A stretch of DNA of 64,000 nt from Diacronema lutheri (GCA_019448385.1 JAGTXO010000002.1:248001-312000), one strand, 5' to 3'; numbered from the stretch's first letter, positions 29,475 to 41,705 are shown. Program-made: numbers and translations. Notes: generated by a model from the sequence alone, not told the origin.

Positions 29475-32400
29475 TCAGAGCAGCGGCGCGCCGCGTGCAG
29501 CCAACGCGGCCGCCTTGGCCTTTTCGCGCTCCCGCTCGGCCGCGCGATCCGCCCAGAGCTTGCGCAGCTCGGAGATGAAGATCTTCGTCCACGGCCAGCC
29601 GAGCATGAACGGCAGCGCGAGCAGGAACCACGACGCGATCAGGTACGTGAACGCATCGGGGTCATACGGCGTATGCAGCAGCAGCGGCATGAGCGTGCGC
29701 ACCCTACGGCCCAAATAAACACGGTCGGCAGAGGCGCGCGCGGCGTGTGCGCGTGAGTGACGGCCAAGCGATGCCGCGGACTGGCGCACGGCGGGCCGCG
29801 TGGGGCGGCCGCGCGCTCATCGCGCACCACTGCTGCGCGATGAGCGAGATGGCGAAGATGAAGAGCGCAATTTTAAACTGGACCATCGTGGGCGGCGTCG
29901 GCAGCTCCACTCGGTTGATGTCGATCGTCGGCTTGAAGACCTCGGGCTTGGGCTGGACGCGGCAGATCAGCCTGGTCGCAGCGCGGTACGCCTGCTCGAG
30001 GATCACCTGCGTGCCGCACATGGTGAAGCACAGGGCCATCTGTGTCTGCCGCCACACGTCGTGCAGCGCCCTGTGCGTGTGCGGCATGACGTGCGCCGTA
30101 TTGAAGAGGAGCACGTACTGCCACACCCACACGAAGAGCTTGCCCACACCGAGTGCGACGGGCAGCGCCGAGATCTCGAGCACACCGAGCTGCAGACCTC
30201 TGCGAAGCGCGCGCACGCACACGCCGCGCGGCGCGATGCGCGCGCGTGGGCGCACGCGCGCGGGCGGCGCGGCGGTGGCGCGCGCGGGGGGGGGGGGGGG
30301 GGGACGGGGCGCGGAGGCGCACGCGGCCGGCTTGGGCTTGCGGCGCGCACATGGAGAGGCCGGTGAGCACGAGGAGGGGGACGCCCGAAAGGTTCACGAT
30401 GAGCACGGTGGAGAAGACGACGCGCATCCGTGGGTGGAGCTTCCGGTTGAGCGCCGGGTTGAAGCGCCAGAGGATCTGCAGGTTGCCGTGCGCCCAGCGC
30501 GTGCGCTGCCGGTACGCGGCGCGGATCGTGTCGGGCGCGAGGCCGGAGGTGAAGGTGCGTGGGTAATAGAGCGCGCGGTACCCAGCGGTGTGCAGGCGGA
30601 GGCACATGAGCGTGTCCTCCGTCAGGCAGTGGAGCGGGAAGTGGCCAATCGCATCAACCGCCTCCCTCGAGAAGATGGCGTTGGTGCCGAGGAAGAGCGC
30701 CTGGTCGGTGCCATCGAGCGCGGGCTCCCACGTGTCGTACATCATGTCCTGCCCATGGCCGAGCGGGTCGGTGCGTGGCACATCGCGGAAGGTCTGGCGG
30801 CACGTGATGAACGCCACCGAGTAGTCCTGCGTCACGCGCAGCGGCTGCGGCTGCTGCTGCTGCTGCTGCTGCTGCTCGGCGTGGGAGAGCAACGCGTAGC
30901 TCGAGCCGCATTCGGCCGCGCCGCGCGCGTTGGCCGCGGCGCCGCCGTCCGCGCGCGCCGGCTGCGGCAGCGCGGCGGCGGCGGTCGGGACAGACGGTTG
31001 CGCCTGCACGTGCAGCATCGCGGGGAGCAGCTCCTGCACAAAGTAGCGATGCGGGATCATGTCGCAATCAAAGAGCGCGAAGAACTCCCATGCGAAGCCG
31101 TTGCCGTCCGACGCGAGCCAGTGGTTCATGTTGCCCGCCTTGGCGTGCGAGTTGTCCGGGCGCCAGACGACGGAGAAGCCCGGCCGCTTGTGCGCGGGCA
31201 GCAGCTCGCCCGACGGCAGCGAGAAGAGCTCGTGGTATTTGGCATCCACCACGGCCTTGCGCGCGTTGCGCGTCGCCCTGCGCGCGGCGTGGCGCCGCGT
31301 GCGGTGCGCGCGCTCAGCGCGCGCGGCGCGCAGCGGCGGCGGCGCCAGCAGCCGAGCGAAGCGCGCGCGCTGTGAGCAAAGCGCGCACTGGTTTTGGTTG
31401 TCGTCGAGCAGGTAGACGTGCAGCCTGCTGCTCGGGTAGACCTGGCTGAGGCAGCCGCCGATTGTGGCCGCAATGATTGAGTCCGGCTCCTTGTAGCACG
31501 GCACGATGATCGCCACGCGCGGCCACTGGCTCTTGGGCAGCAGGCCGCGCACCGGACCGACCGGACCGACCGGCTGCGCGGGCTGCGCACCGCCGCCCGA
31601 GCCGTCGCTCGGCGTGCGCGCGCGCACGTGCGCGTCGCGCCGGAGGAGCGACGGGTGGAGCGGCGCGAGCGCGTTGAGCGTCAGGTTGTGCCGCTCTTGC
31701 GGGTCGGCCATCGTGGCGATGAAGCCGCAGAAGAAGGCGGAGAGGTAGGCGGTGACGAAGGAGAGGACGAGCGACGTGCCGTGCAGCGGCCGCTGCGTCC
31801 ACAGATACCACTGCTCCCACACAAAGGACGAGACGATGAGCGCGATGTGGAACGTGGTCGCCGCGATGTACACACGCAGGCGCAGCTTGCCGACGCACGG
31901 CGTATGCACCGTTAGCCTCGCGGGGAGCGCGGGCACGCGCGAGACGGCGGCCTGCCGCCACTTTGCGAGGAAGACCGCCGTTGAGTGCTGCTGCGCCACG
32001 TACATCTTGCGCGCGCGGAAGCCGGCCCAGCGCGCGCTGATGTGCGTCGCTGAGCGCTCGCGCAGCGCGCCGACCGCCTCAGCGAGCGCCTCGGCAGAGA
32101 GCGCGGGCGGCGCGAGCGCGCCCGCGGCGGGCGGCAGCGCGGGCGAGCCCCACGCCGACGACGCCAACTCGCCCGGCGTGCACGCGCCCGCCGAGCTCGG
32201 CGCATTCATCCCGTGCTGGGCGGGCGATGCGACGGGTGACGCGCCGCCCGGCGTGAGCTGCGCGCGCGCCGCGTGCTTTGAGCGCGCGCGCTCGGTCAGC
32301 TCGGCGAGGCGGCGCGCCTTGGCGACGAGCAGGCCGGCCTGCCGGCGGCGGCCGGGCGCGGGCGCGAGCGCGGCCTGCGGCAGGTGCGCGAGCACGAGGG

Positions 32401-35400
32401 GCAAAAAGCCGAGCGAGAAGACGCCGCCCACCGCAACGATCACAAACATGAGCGTCATCAGCATTCGCATCGCGGCCCAGCGCGCCCACAAGAAGGGGAG
32501 GACGACGAGGAGCGTCGTCACCATCGACGCAAGGACGGCGCCGCCGACCGTCTCGATCGTCTTCACCACGCGCTTTGCTGCCGTCGCGCCCACCTTGGTC
32601 GCCATGAACTTGGACGCGATGTGGATGTGGTAGTCGACAATGAATCCGACGCCCATCTGCAGCATCACCGCCGAAAGGAAGTGCAAGTTCATCGAGAAGG
32701 TCTTCATCACGCCGAGCACGACGGCGTTGCACAGCGCAAGCGAGCCCAGGCAGATCAACGAGACGATGAGCGCCTCCCACACCGAGTAGCCGAGCACGAG
32801 CACAAACGTAACCGCCGCCGCCGCGAGCGTGCAGCGCAGCAGCGCGCGGCGCACGTCCTCGCGCATGTGCACGTACTGCTCGAGCGTGAGGAAGGAGGGC
32901 GCGTCGGGCGCGGCGTCGAGCGCGCCACGGTTCGCGTCGACCACCTCGCGGATCGCGAGCATCGCGCGCAGCTCGCACTCGTGCAGCGACTCGCCGTCCG
33001 TTTCGTCCTCGTCGCACGGTGCCATCTTGAAGGGCAGCCGCACGCCGCTCACGCGCGCGGCGAGTGCCAGCGACGGCTCCGCGTCGAGCGCGCGCGTCGT
33101 GGCGCGCACGGCGCGCGCGCCGTCGGGCTCGCTCGCCGACGACAGCTGCCCGTCGCCATCGCCGCCGCCGCCGCCGCCGCCGTCGGCCGCGCCGAGCGCG
33201 GCGGGCGCCGCGCCGGCGCGCCGGCCGGCGCGGCGCGGCGCGGCCGACGGCGCGTCGGCATCGTCGACCGGGCCGCCGGGCTGCTGCTGCAGCGCGCGGC
33301 GCACGAGGGCGCCGCGCGCGCGCCGCGCGCCGCCCTCGTCGCCGTCTCCGTCGCGCGCGCCGCGAGGCGGCTGCGGCCCGCCGGCGGGCGGCGCGGGCAG
33401 TGCCCACACAACGTTGGCCGCGTGCCTCTGGTGCGCGGGCTCGTGCACGTGCGCGCGGAGCGCGTGCGCGAAGGCGCGCTCCGGGTCGGCAAGCGCCGCC
33501 GCCTGGTCGGGCGGCGTGTAACCGTCGGCAAAGTCTCCGAGCCAATTCGCGACCGCGAGGACGTGCTCGGACGCGGAGAGCGCCGCGCTCAGCCGACGGA
33601 GCTGCTGCTGATAGCCAAAGGAGTGCGGCTCGCCGCCATTCACGTACACGTAGCCCCACTCGCCCTGGTTGAAGCACTCGCGACTCTTCACGTCAAAGTC
33701 GATCAGGAACGAGCCCGCCTTCGCGAGGCCGGCGACGTCAATCCCGAGCGGCACCTCGGCCTGCGCAAGGCGACTGCCGCACGCGGTGCACACGAGCAGG
33801 ATGAGAAGGATCGGCATGAAGGTGTAGTGGTGGATGATCTGCGCCCACTTTGGCGGCGCGCGCAGGCTGTACGACGCCAGTCGCGCGATACTCGCTTTGT
33901 GCAGGTAGCGCGGGTCGGCGTACGGCTCGGCGAAGAGCAAGGGCATCGCGGGCGAGAGCGCGAGCGGCGCGAGCGCGTCGGCGCGGCGCGGCTCGGGCGC
34001 ACGCGCGCCGTCGTCGGCGTCGGCGTGGGCGCCGTGCGCGCGCGGCTCGGCAGAGGGGCGCGCGCCGCGCCGCGCCGCCAGCTCGCGCGCCGCCTGCTGC
34101 GCGCGCGCGTGCTCGTCGCCTTCGGCCTTGTAACGCGGCGCGAGCACGAGCGCCATCGCCGCGCCGAAGACGGCCACCTGCAGCACAAAGTCGAGAATGG
34201 CTATGAATGCTGAGAGCCAGCAGAACGACTGGATCGCCAGGACGGAGGAGGTGGCGCCGCCGATCACGAAGACGACGAAGGAGGTGAGCGACGTGCACAG
34301 GCACGAGATGCCCGCGCTCTCGAAGGAGAGCGTGATGTGCTCGAGGAGGTTCGGCCGTCCGATTGCGTGCGACCGCGCCTCGGAGAAGGCTGAGAGCAGC
34401 ACGAACATGTCGTCGAGGCCGTAGCCCATCGCAAGAAGGGGCGCGGCGAGCCACATCGGCGAGACGCACAGCCCGAGCAGCGCCATCACCACCAGCGCGA
34501 GCGTGATCGACAGCACGATCGCACCCACCTCGAGCAGCAGCAGCAAGAACGTTTCAGACGCGCGCAGGCCGTGCGCGTGCGCCATGTACCTGCGAGCAGG
34601 CGGCGAGCGGGGCGGGCGCGCGGCGGAAGGGGGTGCGCGTGAGGCGACGGCGCCGCGCCGTGAGAAGGCCGCGCGACGCTCGCTCGCTTGCTCGCTCGCG
34701 CGCGCGCGCGGCACGCGGCGCGGCGCCGCGCCGTCGCGCACATGGGCACCCCCACGGCAAGCATCGGCAGCCAGAAGAGCGCGAGTACTAGGTCGTCCCA
34801 CGACATGCCCGACAGCTCCTCGTCGTACGAGCCGGGCACGACCGAGTCGACGGCGATGTTCTCAAAGGACGCATGCAGCGTCTCGCGCTGGAACGCCTCC
34901 GCCCACGCCGTGCCGTTGGGCCCGTCCTCGAGGGGGTAAATGAGTCGGAGCATGCGAAAAGTGGCGACCGCGTCCGTCGGGTTTTGCGCGATGCAGCCGA
35001 GGTAGTCGGAGAGCGCGACGTCGAGGGAAGAGCCCGATGCGGCGTTGAGCGCTGCACGGATCATCGGCAGCACCGAGCTCACCTTGGGCCCCGCCTTCGC
35101 GCTCGCCGGATCGGTGTTGTTCCAGAGCGTGAAGATGGACGACGGAGGGCACTCGCCGCCCTCGACCGCACGGAAGCAGACGTCGGCGTAGTCGCCGAGG
35201 CCGGGCAGGCGCGTGGTGCGCAGCCGCTCGTCTAGCTTGACCGCTTCGACGATCTGCGGCAGCTGCGTCATCGACGCGCCGTCGCGGCTCGAGATGATCG
35301 CGACGGCGACGCGCGGGTCCTCAAAGCCGTCCGTGAACTCGCGCATCTGCGACGCGGCCGACGAGTTGGGCACCCAGAGCTTGCTCGAGTCGGTCTCGAC

Positions 35401-35664
35401 GACGATCCGCACGACACCTGTCATCAGCAGCAGCGCGCACAGCAGCGCCGCCGCGCCGCAGAAGGCGAGCACCGCGCGCGGCCGCTCGGCCGACCATCGG
35501 CCGAGGCGGCCAATCAGCGACGAGAGCCGCGGGCCAAACGGGTGGGCGGCGCGGCGGCGCGACGAGGGCGGCGGCGAAGCGACGAGCGAATGCTGCGCGC
35601 GCGGCGTCAGTGCGCTGCTCGACGGCGCGCCATCGCTCAGCAGCGCCGCGTCGCCTCGCTGCAT
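29475..35664 (-). CDS. RND/Patched-type transporter fused to a processive GT2 (cellulose synthase-like) glycosyltransferase
   Basis: Exons 35664-34742, 34589-30351, 30199-29828 and 29703-29475 give about 1,920 residues. Residues 1 to about 1,050 are a two-repeat RND/Patched-like permease: a first TM, a large loop, then a sterol-sensing-like bundle with GYGLDDMFVLLSAF; the second repeat has GVGFIVDYHIHIASKF. A linker and a pair of TMs follow, then GT2 from about 1,325: VAIIVPCYKEPD, YLLDDNQN, FDCDMIPHRYF, TEDTLMCLRLHTAG and QRTRWAHGN, the D, DxD, TED and QxxRW set of cellulose, hyaluronan and related synthases. Several TMs close the protein. A single 4.2-kb exon spans both halves, so this is not a splicing guess. 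It may make and move a polysaccharide or glycolipid. Poly-Gln (9) lies before the TED motif region; introns use GTGCGC. Confidence 0.85.
30286..30303. repeat. Poly-G run of 18 inside an intron
   Basis: Poly-C on the sense strand of the RND-GT2 gene, within its second intron (30200-30350). Confidence 0.95.
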
Positions 35665-35794
35665 GAGCGCCGCGCGACTGCCGTTGAGGGCAGAGGAATG
35701 CGGCGGCGGCGCGTGAATCGCGCTGGTACTACTACACCGAACGCCAATTTTGAAAACCGTCCGCGTTTCGGAAAAAAGACGTCGTGAGGCCCCG

Positions 35795-38700
35795 ATGGAC
35801 GTCTTCCGCGCTGGGGCCGCAAGCGCGAAGGCGGCAACCAAGGCTGCGACAGGCCGAGGCCTGCACGCGGCCGTGGGCGTGGGGAACGCGGTGAGCGGCG
35901 TTCTACAGGCGCGCATGCGGCCCGGCGGCCGCGACCGCCAACCGGGCGGCGCGGATGCGGGCGAAGAAGCGAGCGCACAGCAGCTCGACCTCGCGTCCAG
36001 CGCCGGCTCGCTCTTCTCAGCGTCGAGTGCTGGGGCGGACGCCGGCGCGGAGGCCAGCTTTGAGGTACAGCCTAGCTGCCCGCCTACGATCGAGCCGATC
36101 GGCAGCGCCCGCCTGCGCGCAGCCGACGCGCCCGTGAGCCTAGGCTTGCACGCGACCGGCTCGCGCACGCTCGAGCTCAGGCTGCGCGTGCGGCTGAGCG
36201 CGGCCGCGCCGGCAGGCGGGCCGAGCGCACGCGCGGCGCCGCGCCCGGTGGCTGAATGCTTGCCGCCTGCTTCGCCCGTGCACGTCAGCGCCGAGGCCGC
36301 GGAGGCGTGCGAGGCCGTGCTGCGCGCCGCCGGAGTGTGGCTGAGCGCAGACGAGGCGCGCGAGCAGGCGGCGGCGCGGCTGCTGCAGGCGGCGCGCGTG
36401 ATCGGAGGCGCGCTGGTCGACGAGACCGAAGGCGTCGTGCCCGGCGGGCTCGCCGCCCAGCCAGCGGTGCCGCCCGCCGCCAGCGCGCCGGCGCCCGCGC
36501 TGCGCGCGATGCGCGCAGAGGCGATGCTGACGGAGGGCGTGCGCGTGCGTCTGGACACGGTACGCATCGACGGCTCGGCGGCGGCGTGCTCTGTGCTCAT
36601 GTGGCTCTCCGATGCCGCCGGCCGCCACTCGCGCGCGCGCGAGCGCTGGTGCCAGCGCGAGCGGCCATGCTGGTTCTCGTCGCGCACGCTCCACGCAATC
36701 GGTCTCGGCTTGCCGCCCTACTCCCTCGAGATCGAGGTGGAGGACACGCAGCGCGGCGAGGCGCTGGGCTCCGCGCGGCTCGCGCTCTCGGGTGCTGAGT
36801 TGCCCGCCTATTTTGCCGCGCCCGCCACCGTCGAGTGCGTCGGTGCGGGCGTGCTGCTCGGCGCCGCGGGCGCGGACGACGCGGCGGGCGCCGCGGCGGC
36901 CGCGGGCAGCGCCGCGCCTGTGCTCACGCTACAGTTGCTCCCGGTCGCGCGCCCGCGGCGCAAGGTGCTCTTCCTCATACGACACGGCGAGTCCACGTGG
37001 AACGAGGCGCAGCAGCGCGGCAACGTCGTCGCGCTCGTCTCGCAGTCCGACCACGCGCTCAACGCGAACGGGATCGCGCAGGCGCGCAGGCTCGCGGGCG
37101 CGCTCGCCGCCGAGCAGCGGCTGCTACGCGCCGAGCTCGCCGAGGCCGCCGCCGCCGCCGCGGTCGCCGATCCCACCGACAAGCTCGCCGCCGATGCCGC
37201 CGCCGGCGCGCGTCCGCCGTCCGCGTTGCGCGAGTTGGTGTGCGCGGACGAGTTCTGGACCTCGCCGCTCACGCGCGCGGTGCAGACGGCGCTGCTCGCG
37301 CTGCGGCCGGCGCTGCGCGCGCAGGGGGCGCCGCTGCGCGTGCGCACCAACGCGCGCGAGAAGAAGAACCGCGGCGGCTTTGACTCGCTCGGCACGGCGG
37401 TGGGCGAGGCGGCGATGCGCGCGCGCGCTCTCGTGCCCCTCCGCGCGGCCGGCTGCGAGGCGAGCGAGCTTGCCGAGGCGGAGGCGGTGCGGCTCGACGC
37501 GGCGGAGGCCGAGTCGATGTGGTGGGACACGTCGCCCGAGAGCGCCGCCATCGTGCGCGAGCGCCTTTCCGAGCTTCTCGCGCAGGTCGACGGCGCGGAC
37601 GGGCGGGTGATTGCACTCGTTGGCCACTCCCACCTCTTCCGCGCGCTGCTGCAGACGCACCTGCACGCCGACTTTTGCGCGGATAGCCCCGCGCTCGCCG
37701 ACAGGCTGCGCGGCAGCGTGCTGGCCAACGGCGCCGTCCTTCGCCTCGAGCTCGACGTCGAGCGCGGCGGGCCCCACCCGATCGTCGACGCGACGGTGGT
37801 TGACGTGCAGCCCGCGGGCGGCGCGCCCGCGCGGCTCGGCGCGCCCGCGGCGGGCGTCGGCGGCTGGGCGGGCGTGCGACGCAACCTCGAGAGCGCGCGC
37901 GCGTCGCTGCCCGGCACGATCGTCGAGGACGGCGCGGGCGTTGCGCACGACGCACCCGCCGACGGCACGGCGCCGGCCGGTGCAGCGGGCGGTGGCAGGG
38001 GTGGCGGCAGCGGCGGCGGCGGCCTCGGCGGTGGCGGTTGGCTGCTGCGACGGCTCGCGCAGCGGCGCGCGGGCGCAGGCGAGGAGGAGGGCAGCGACGA
38101 TGGCGACGCGGCGGCGGGCCAGCTGGACGGCGCGTCCGACGCCGACGCCGACGGCGAGCGCCGCACGAGCGGCGCAGAGGGCGAGGGCCGCGGCGTCTCC
38201 GTCCGGCAGCTCTCCTACTCCGGGCCCCTCGCGACGGAGGGCGTCCTCGTGCAACTTCTCGCCGCGCAGCACGTGCACGCGCTGCCGCGCGGCGCGATCG
38301 GCGGGCGCGCGGCGCGCGCGTCCTCGCCGCACCACCGCCGCGGCGCAAAGGGCGCGGCTTCGGCCGGCGCGGGCGGCACGGGCGCGGGCGGTCTTGGCTG
38401 CGTGATGTGGTTGGAGCGCGTTGGCGCGGCTGGCGAGCTGCTGTGCAGGGGGTCGGCGGTGGACTGGCCGCTCGTCAGGCCGGCGGCGAAGCGTGCGGGT
38501 GCGTCGGCGATTGCGCCCACCTCCGCCGTGTGGAATTCGGCGCGCTGGCTTAGCGTACCCGCGCTGTCCGCGTTAGCGAGCGCGTCGGTCGCATACGATG
38601 GCCAGCGTGCGCCGTCAACCCTCCAGCTGCGCGCCGAGCTCTACGACGAGAGGCTCATCACCGTCGCGTGCGCGGTGCTCCCGCTCGACTCGCTCTCCAC

Positions 38701-40406
38701 GTACCACTCGGAGGCGCTGCTCCTGCCGCCCGCGCATTGCCACCCTCATGAAGCAGTGCGCGGTGCGCCCCGCGGCGCGCCCGGTGGCGCGCCGCGCGGC
38801 GCGGGCGATCTCGTGGTTGGCGGCGAGCTCGACCTCGGCGGCGAGCTGCTGCTCGTGGAGACGGCAGATCACGATGGCGGCCGAGAGGGGCCGGGCGAGG
38901 CGGAGGAGGGCGCTCCGACGCAACTGCTCGCCTCGCCGCCACACGCCTCGCCGCCACACGCCTCGCCGCCGCGCGAGAGCGGCGAGGCGGCCGCGGCGGA
39001 GGGCGGCGGCGGGCAGGCTGGCGCGCCCGGCGCGACCGGCGCGCGCGCGACGGTCGAGCGAATGAGGCAGGCGCTGCGCGGGAAAGAGCGGGCGCATTTG
39101 GCGGACGAGCAGGTGTGCGCGCGACCGGCGCGCGCGCCCCGCGCCGGGCGCGCGCGCGCGCGCGCGCCGCGCTCGCGCCGACGGCGCGGCCGCGCGCCAC
39201 GCCTCGCCGTCGCTGCCGCAGCGTCGCGCGGGCGGCGGCGCAGGCCACCCGCTGCGCGCGGCGCTCGTGCTCCACCGCCTCGCGTGCGCGCCCACGTGCA
39301 TCAAGGAGGTCTTCCTCGTGCGCCACGCCGAGTCGACGTGGAACGAGGCGAAGGCAAAGCTTGCGCTCCGCACGATGATGCTCAAGTCGGACCACCCGCT
39401 TTCCGAGCAGGGCATGGCGCAGGCGCTCGCGCTGCAGGCGAGACGCGCCGCGCCGCGCCGCGCCGCGCCGCGCCGCGCCGCGCCGGGCGCGCGCCGGGCG
39501 CGCGCCGGACAGCGCGAGTGACCACACGCCCGCGCCGCGCGCTGCTCGCGGCCTCAGGCGCTCGTGGCGGACGCGCTCGAGCGGGACGCGCTCGGCGGCC
39601 TTGCGCTCGGCAGCCCGCTGCAGCGGCTGGCCGGCGCGGACGCGGTCTGGTCGTCGCCGCTCACGCGCGCGTTGCAGACGTGTCTTGTCGGGCTGAGGCC
39701 CCTGCTGCTCGCGCGCGGGCTGAGCGCGCAGCTGCGCAAGAACGCGCGCGAGCCGCAGCACATGACCGACCTCAACTCGCGCGGCGTCGCGATCGGCGCG
39801 GCAGCGATGATGCGCCGTGCGTCGGAGAAGCTGCGCGAGGTGGCGGGCGCGGCGCGCGCCGACAGCGCCGAGCTGGCCGAGCTCGAGGGCCTGCCCGTTG
39901 ACTCTGTCGAGGTGGAGGAGCAGTGGTGGGACGAGGGCTCGTCCGAGAGCAGCGCACAGCTCCAGCGCCGCTTGCACGAGCTCACGCGCCAGGTGCAGTA
40001 CTCGCAGTCGGAGCGCATCGTGCTCGTCACGCACGGCTCCGTGATTGCCGAGCTGCTCGCGATGCACCTCGCGCACTCGCGCGAGCACGAGCGGCAGCGC
40101 TTCGAGTCGGGCAGCCCGTTTGAGGAGGTGCTCGGCGGACCGCCGCACGAAGGCAAGGTGGACAGCTGCGCGCTCGTCTACTGCCGTCTCGACTTCAGCA
40201 GAGAGGGCCGGCTGATCACACAGTGCGCCGTCCTCAAGCCGCGGGGGCTCGAGGACGGCCGTGCGGGCGGCGCGCGCGCGCGCGCGCTCAGCACCGACGC
40301 GGCGGCGCCCATGGCGCCGCCCGACGCGCGTGGTGCACTGCCTGACGAGGACGCTCGTGCGGTGCGCCCCGCCCACATCTGGCGGCCAAACATCCTGCGC
40401 AGCTAA
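35795..40406 (+). CDS. Double-headed histidine phosphatase with C2-like repeats
   Basis: Exons 35795-39112, 39222-39437 and 39558-40406, about 1,460 residues. Two histidine-phosphatase (phosphoglycerate mutase-like) domains are present: the first with LIRHGESTWNEA (His397), TSPLTRAVQTALLALRP and ALVGHSHLF; the second with LVRHAESTWNEA, SSPLTRALQTCLVGLRP and LVTHGSVIA. Each seems to follow a beta-rich, C2-like segment (VRVRLDTVRIDGSAAACSVLMWL ... EIEVEDTQRGEALGSARL; VLVQLLAAQHVHALP ... TLQLRAELYDERLITVACAVL), so the unit is duplicated. Both keep catalytic RHG/E and late His, so both may be active; the substrate is unknown. Intron 1's acceptor could be 39221 or 39305, both in phase. Intron 2 begins CAG|GCGAGA, a GC-AG intron. 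Confidence 0.75.
39446..39485. repeat. (CGCCG)8 array in phosphatase intron 2
   Basis: Eight perfect units in intron 39438-39557. On the sense strand this is the same pentanucleotide class as the array in the antiporter intron. Confidence 0.95.
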
Positions 40407-40511
40407 ATTTTCAACTCTCGCGGGGCGGCCTTGCCCCACGCGGATAGCAGCCGCGACGGCCTGCAGAGAAGGTCGACGCCGCGCGACGCCGACGGTGCGC
40501 GCGGCGAGCGC

Positions 40512-41705
40512 TCAGAAGCACACGCCGCCATCCGCGCTGAGCTGCTCGCCGTCATGCTGGTGCGCTGGTTGCTGGCACGTGCTCCCGTCGCCCGCCTGCA
40601 GCGCGAGCCATTGCACGCCGTCCGCGTCGGCCGCGTCGGTGTGGAGCTCGTCGCGCCCGCTCATGATATGCTCGAGCTCGTGCGGGCTGATGATGCCGTG
40701 CACGAGTTCGACGAGGTCGTCCTCGTCGTAGCCGTCGTCGTCGTCGCATGCCGGGCTCGCCTCGAGCGACGCGAAGAGCTCGGCGAGCTCGAGCTCTGTC
40801 GCGCCCGGCAGCGGCGGGGCGTCGGCCGTCGGCTGCGCATGCGTCGACTCCGACGAGTCGACGCGCGTCGTCACGCGGACGACGCTCGCCGCGGCGGCGG
40901 GCGGGGCCTCGACGCCGAACGGGCACTGGTGGCCGCGCTTGGGCTGCCCGCAGCGGCCACACTTGTAGCCGGGCAGCGCCTCGGCGCCGTCCGTGCTCGC
41001 GAGCTGCACCTCGGCGCGCCACTTGCGCGCAGCGTCGAGGCGGTGCCATCGATTCCGCACGGCGTTATCCGTTCTGCCGTCCAGTCGCGCGGCAATGTGG
41101 CTCCACTTGAAGCCCAGCTCCTCGACGCCCGCGCAAATCACGTCGTCCTCTGCGCTCGTCCACGGCACGAGGCGCTGGTCGACGGCCGCAGGCTGCGCGG
41201 CATGGTGCTCGGAGCACTGGTGGGTCGGCTTGGTCGAGCCGCAGCGGCGGCACTTGTACACCACCACGCGCTGCGCCGGCGGACGCTGCGTCACAAGCGA
41301 CGCGGCGGCGGCGCCAGGGACGGCGGGCGGCGGCGTCGCCGAGTCAGGCGACGCCGGGCATGCGTGCGAGCCGGCCGAGGCCTCGGACACCTCAGGCAGC
41401 ACGAGCCCCTTCCGACCGATCGAGCCGGCGGAAACGGCGCCGATCGGCTTGCACGCCTTCCCGCCCGAGCTCAAGTAGGCGCCCGCCGCGGCGAGCACCG
41501 CGTTGGTGTATTCATCAGCGCCTGCCAGGTCGGAAAGGCGCGTCGGCAGGCTCGGCTTGGGTAGCGAGAACATGGGCGGCGGTGCTGCGAGCTCGTCATC
41601 ACGCGTGCGCTTGCGCACGTGCGCGTCGCTGAGCAGTTCGGTGGCGCGCGTCAGCAGGTCCTCGTCCACCTCCAGGCCTACGACACCGCTCTGCGTTTGG
41701 CCCAT
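40512..41705 (-). CDS. Single-Myb/SANT DNA-binding protein flanked by two CxxC-HxC knuckles
   Basis: Single exon, 397 residues. A Myb repeat at about residues 180-225 (VPWTSAEDDVICAGVEELG, WSHIAARLDGRTDNAVRNRW) is of the R2R3 recognition-helix type. It is bracketed by two near-copies of a small putative zinc knuckle, YKCRRCGSTKPTHQC and YKCGRCGQPKRGHQC. The C-terminus is acidic (DDDDGYDEDDLVELV), which could be an activation region. It is likely a nuclear transcription factor; target genes are unknown. It converges on the phosphatase gene with 105 bases between stops. Confidence 0.8.
   Translation of the reverse strand: MGQTQSGVVGLEVDEDLLTRATELLSDAHVRKRTRDDELAAPPPMFSLPKPSLPTRLSDLAGADEYTNAVLAAAGAYLSSGGKACKPIGAVSAGSIGRKGLVLPEVSEASAGSHACPASPDSATPPPAVPGAAAASLVTQRPPAQRVVVYKCRRCGSTKPTHQCSEHHAAQPAAVDQRLVPWTSAEDDVICAGVEELGFKWSHIAARLDGRTDNAVRNRWHRLDAARKWRAEVQLASTDGAEALPGYKCGRCGQPKRGHQCPFGVEAPPAAAASVVRVTTRVDSSESTHAQPTADAPPLPGATELELAELFASLEASPACDDDDGYDEDDLVELVHGIISPHELEHIMSGRDELHTDAADADGVQWLALQAGDGSTCQQPAHQHDGEQLSADGGVCF

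Noticed and set aside
39438-39557. Separate second phosphatase gene starting after the (CGCCG)n array
   Set aside because: The frame joins in phase through a GC-AG intron within a conserved phosphatase domain, so one gene is simpler.
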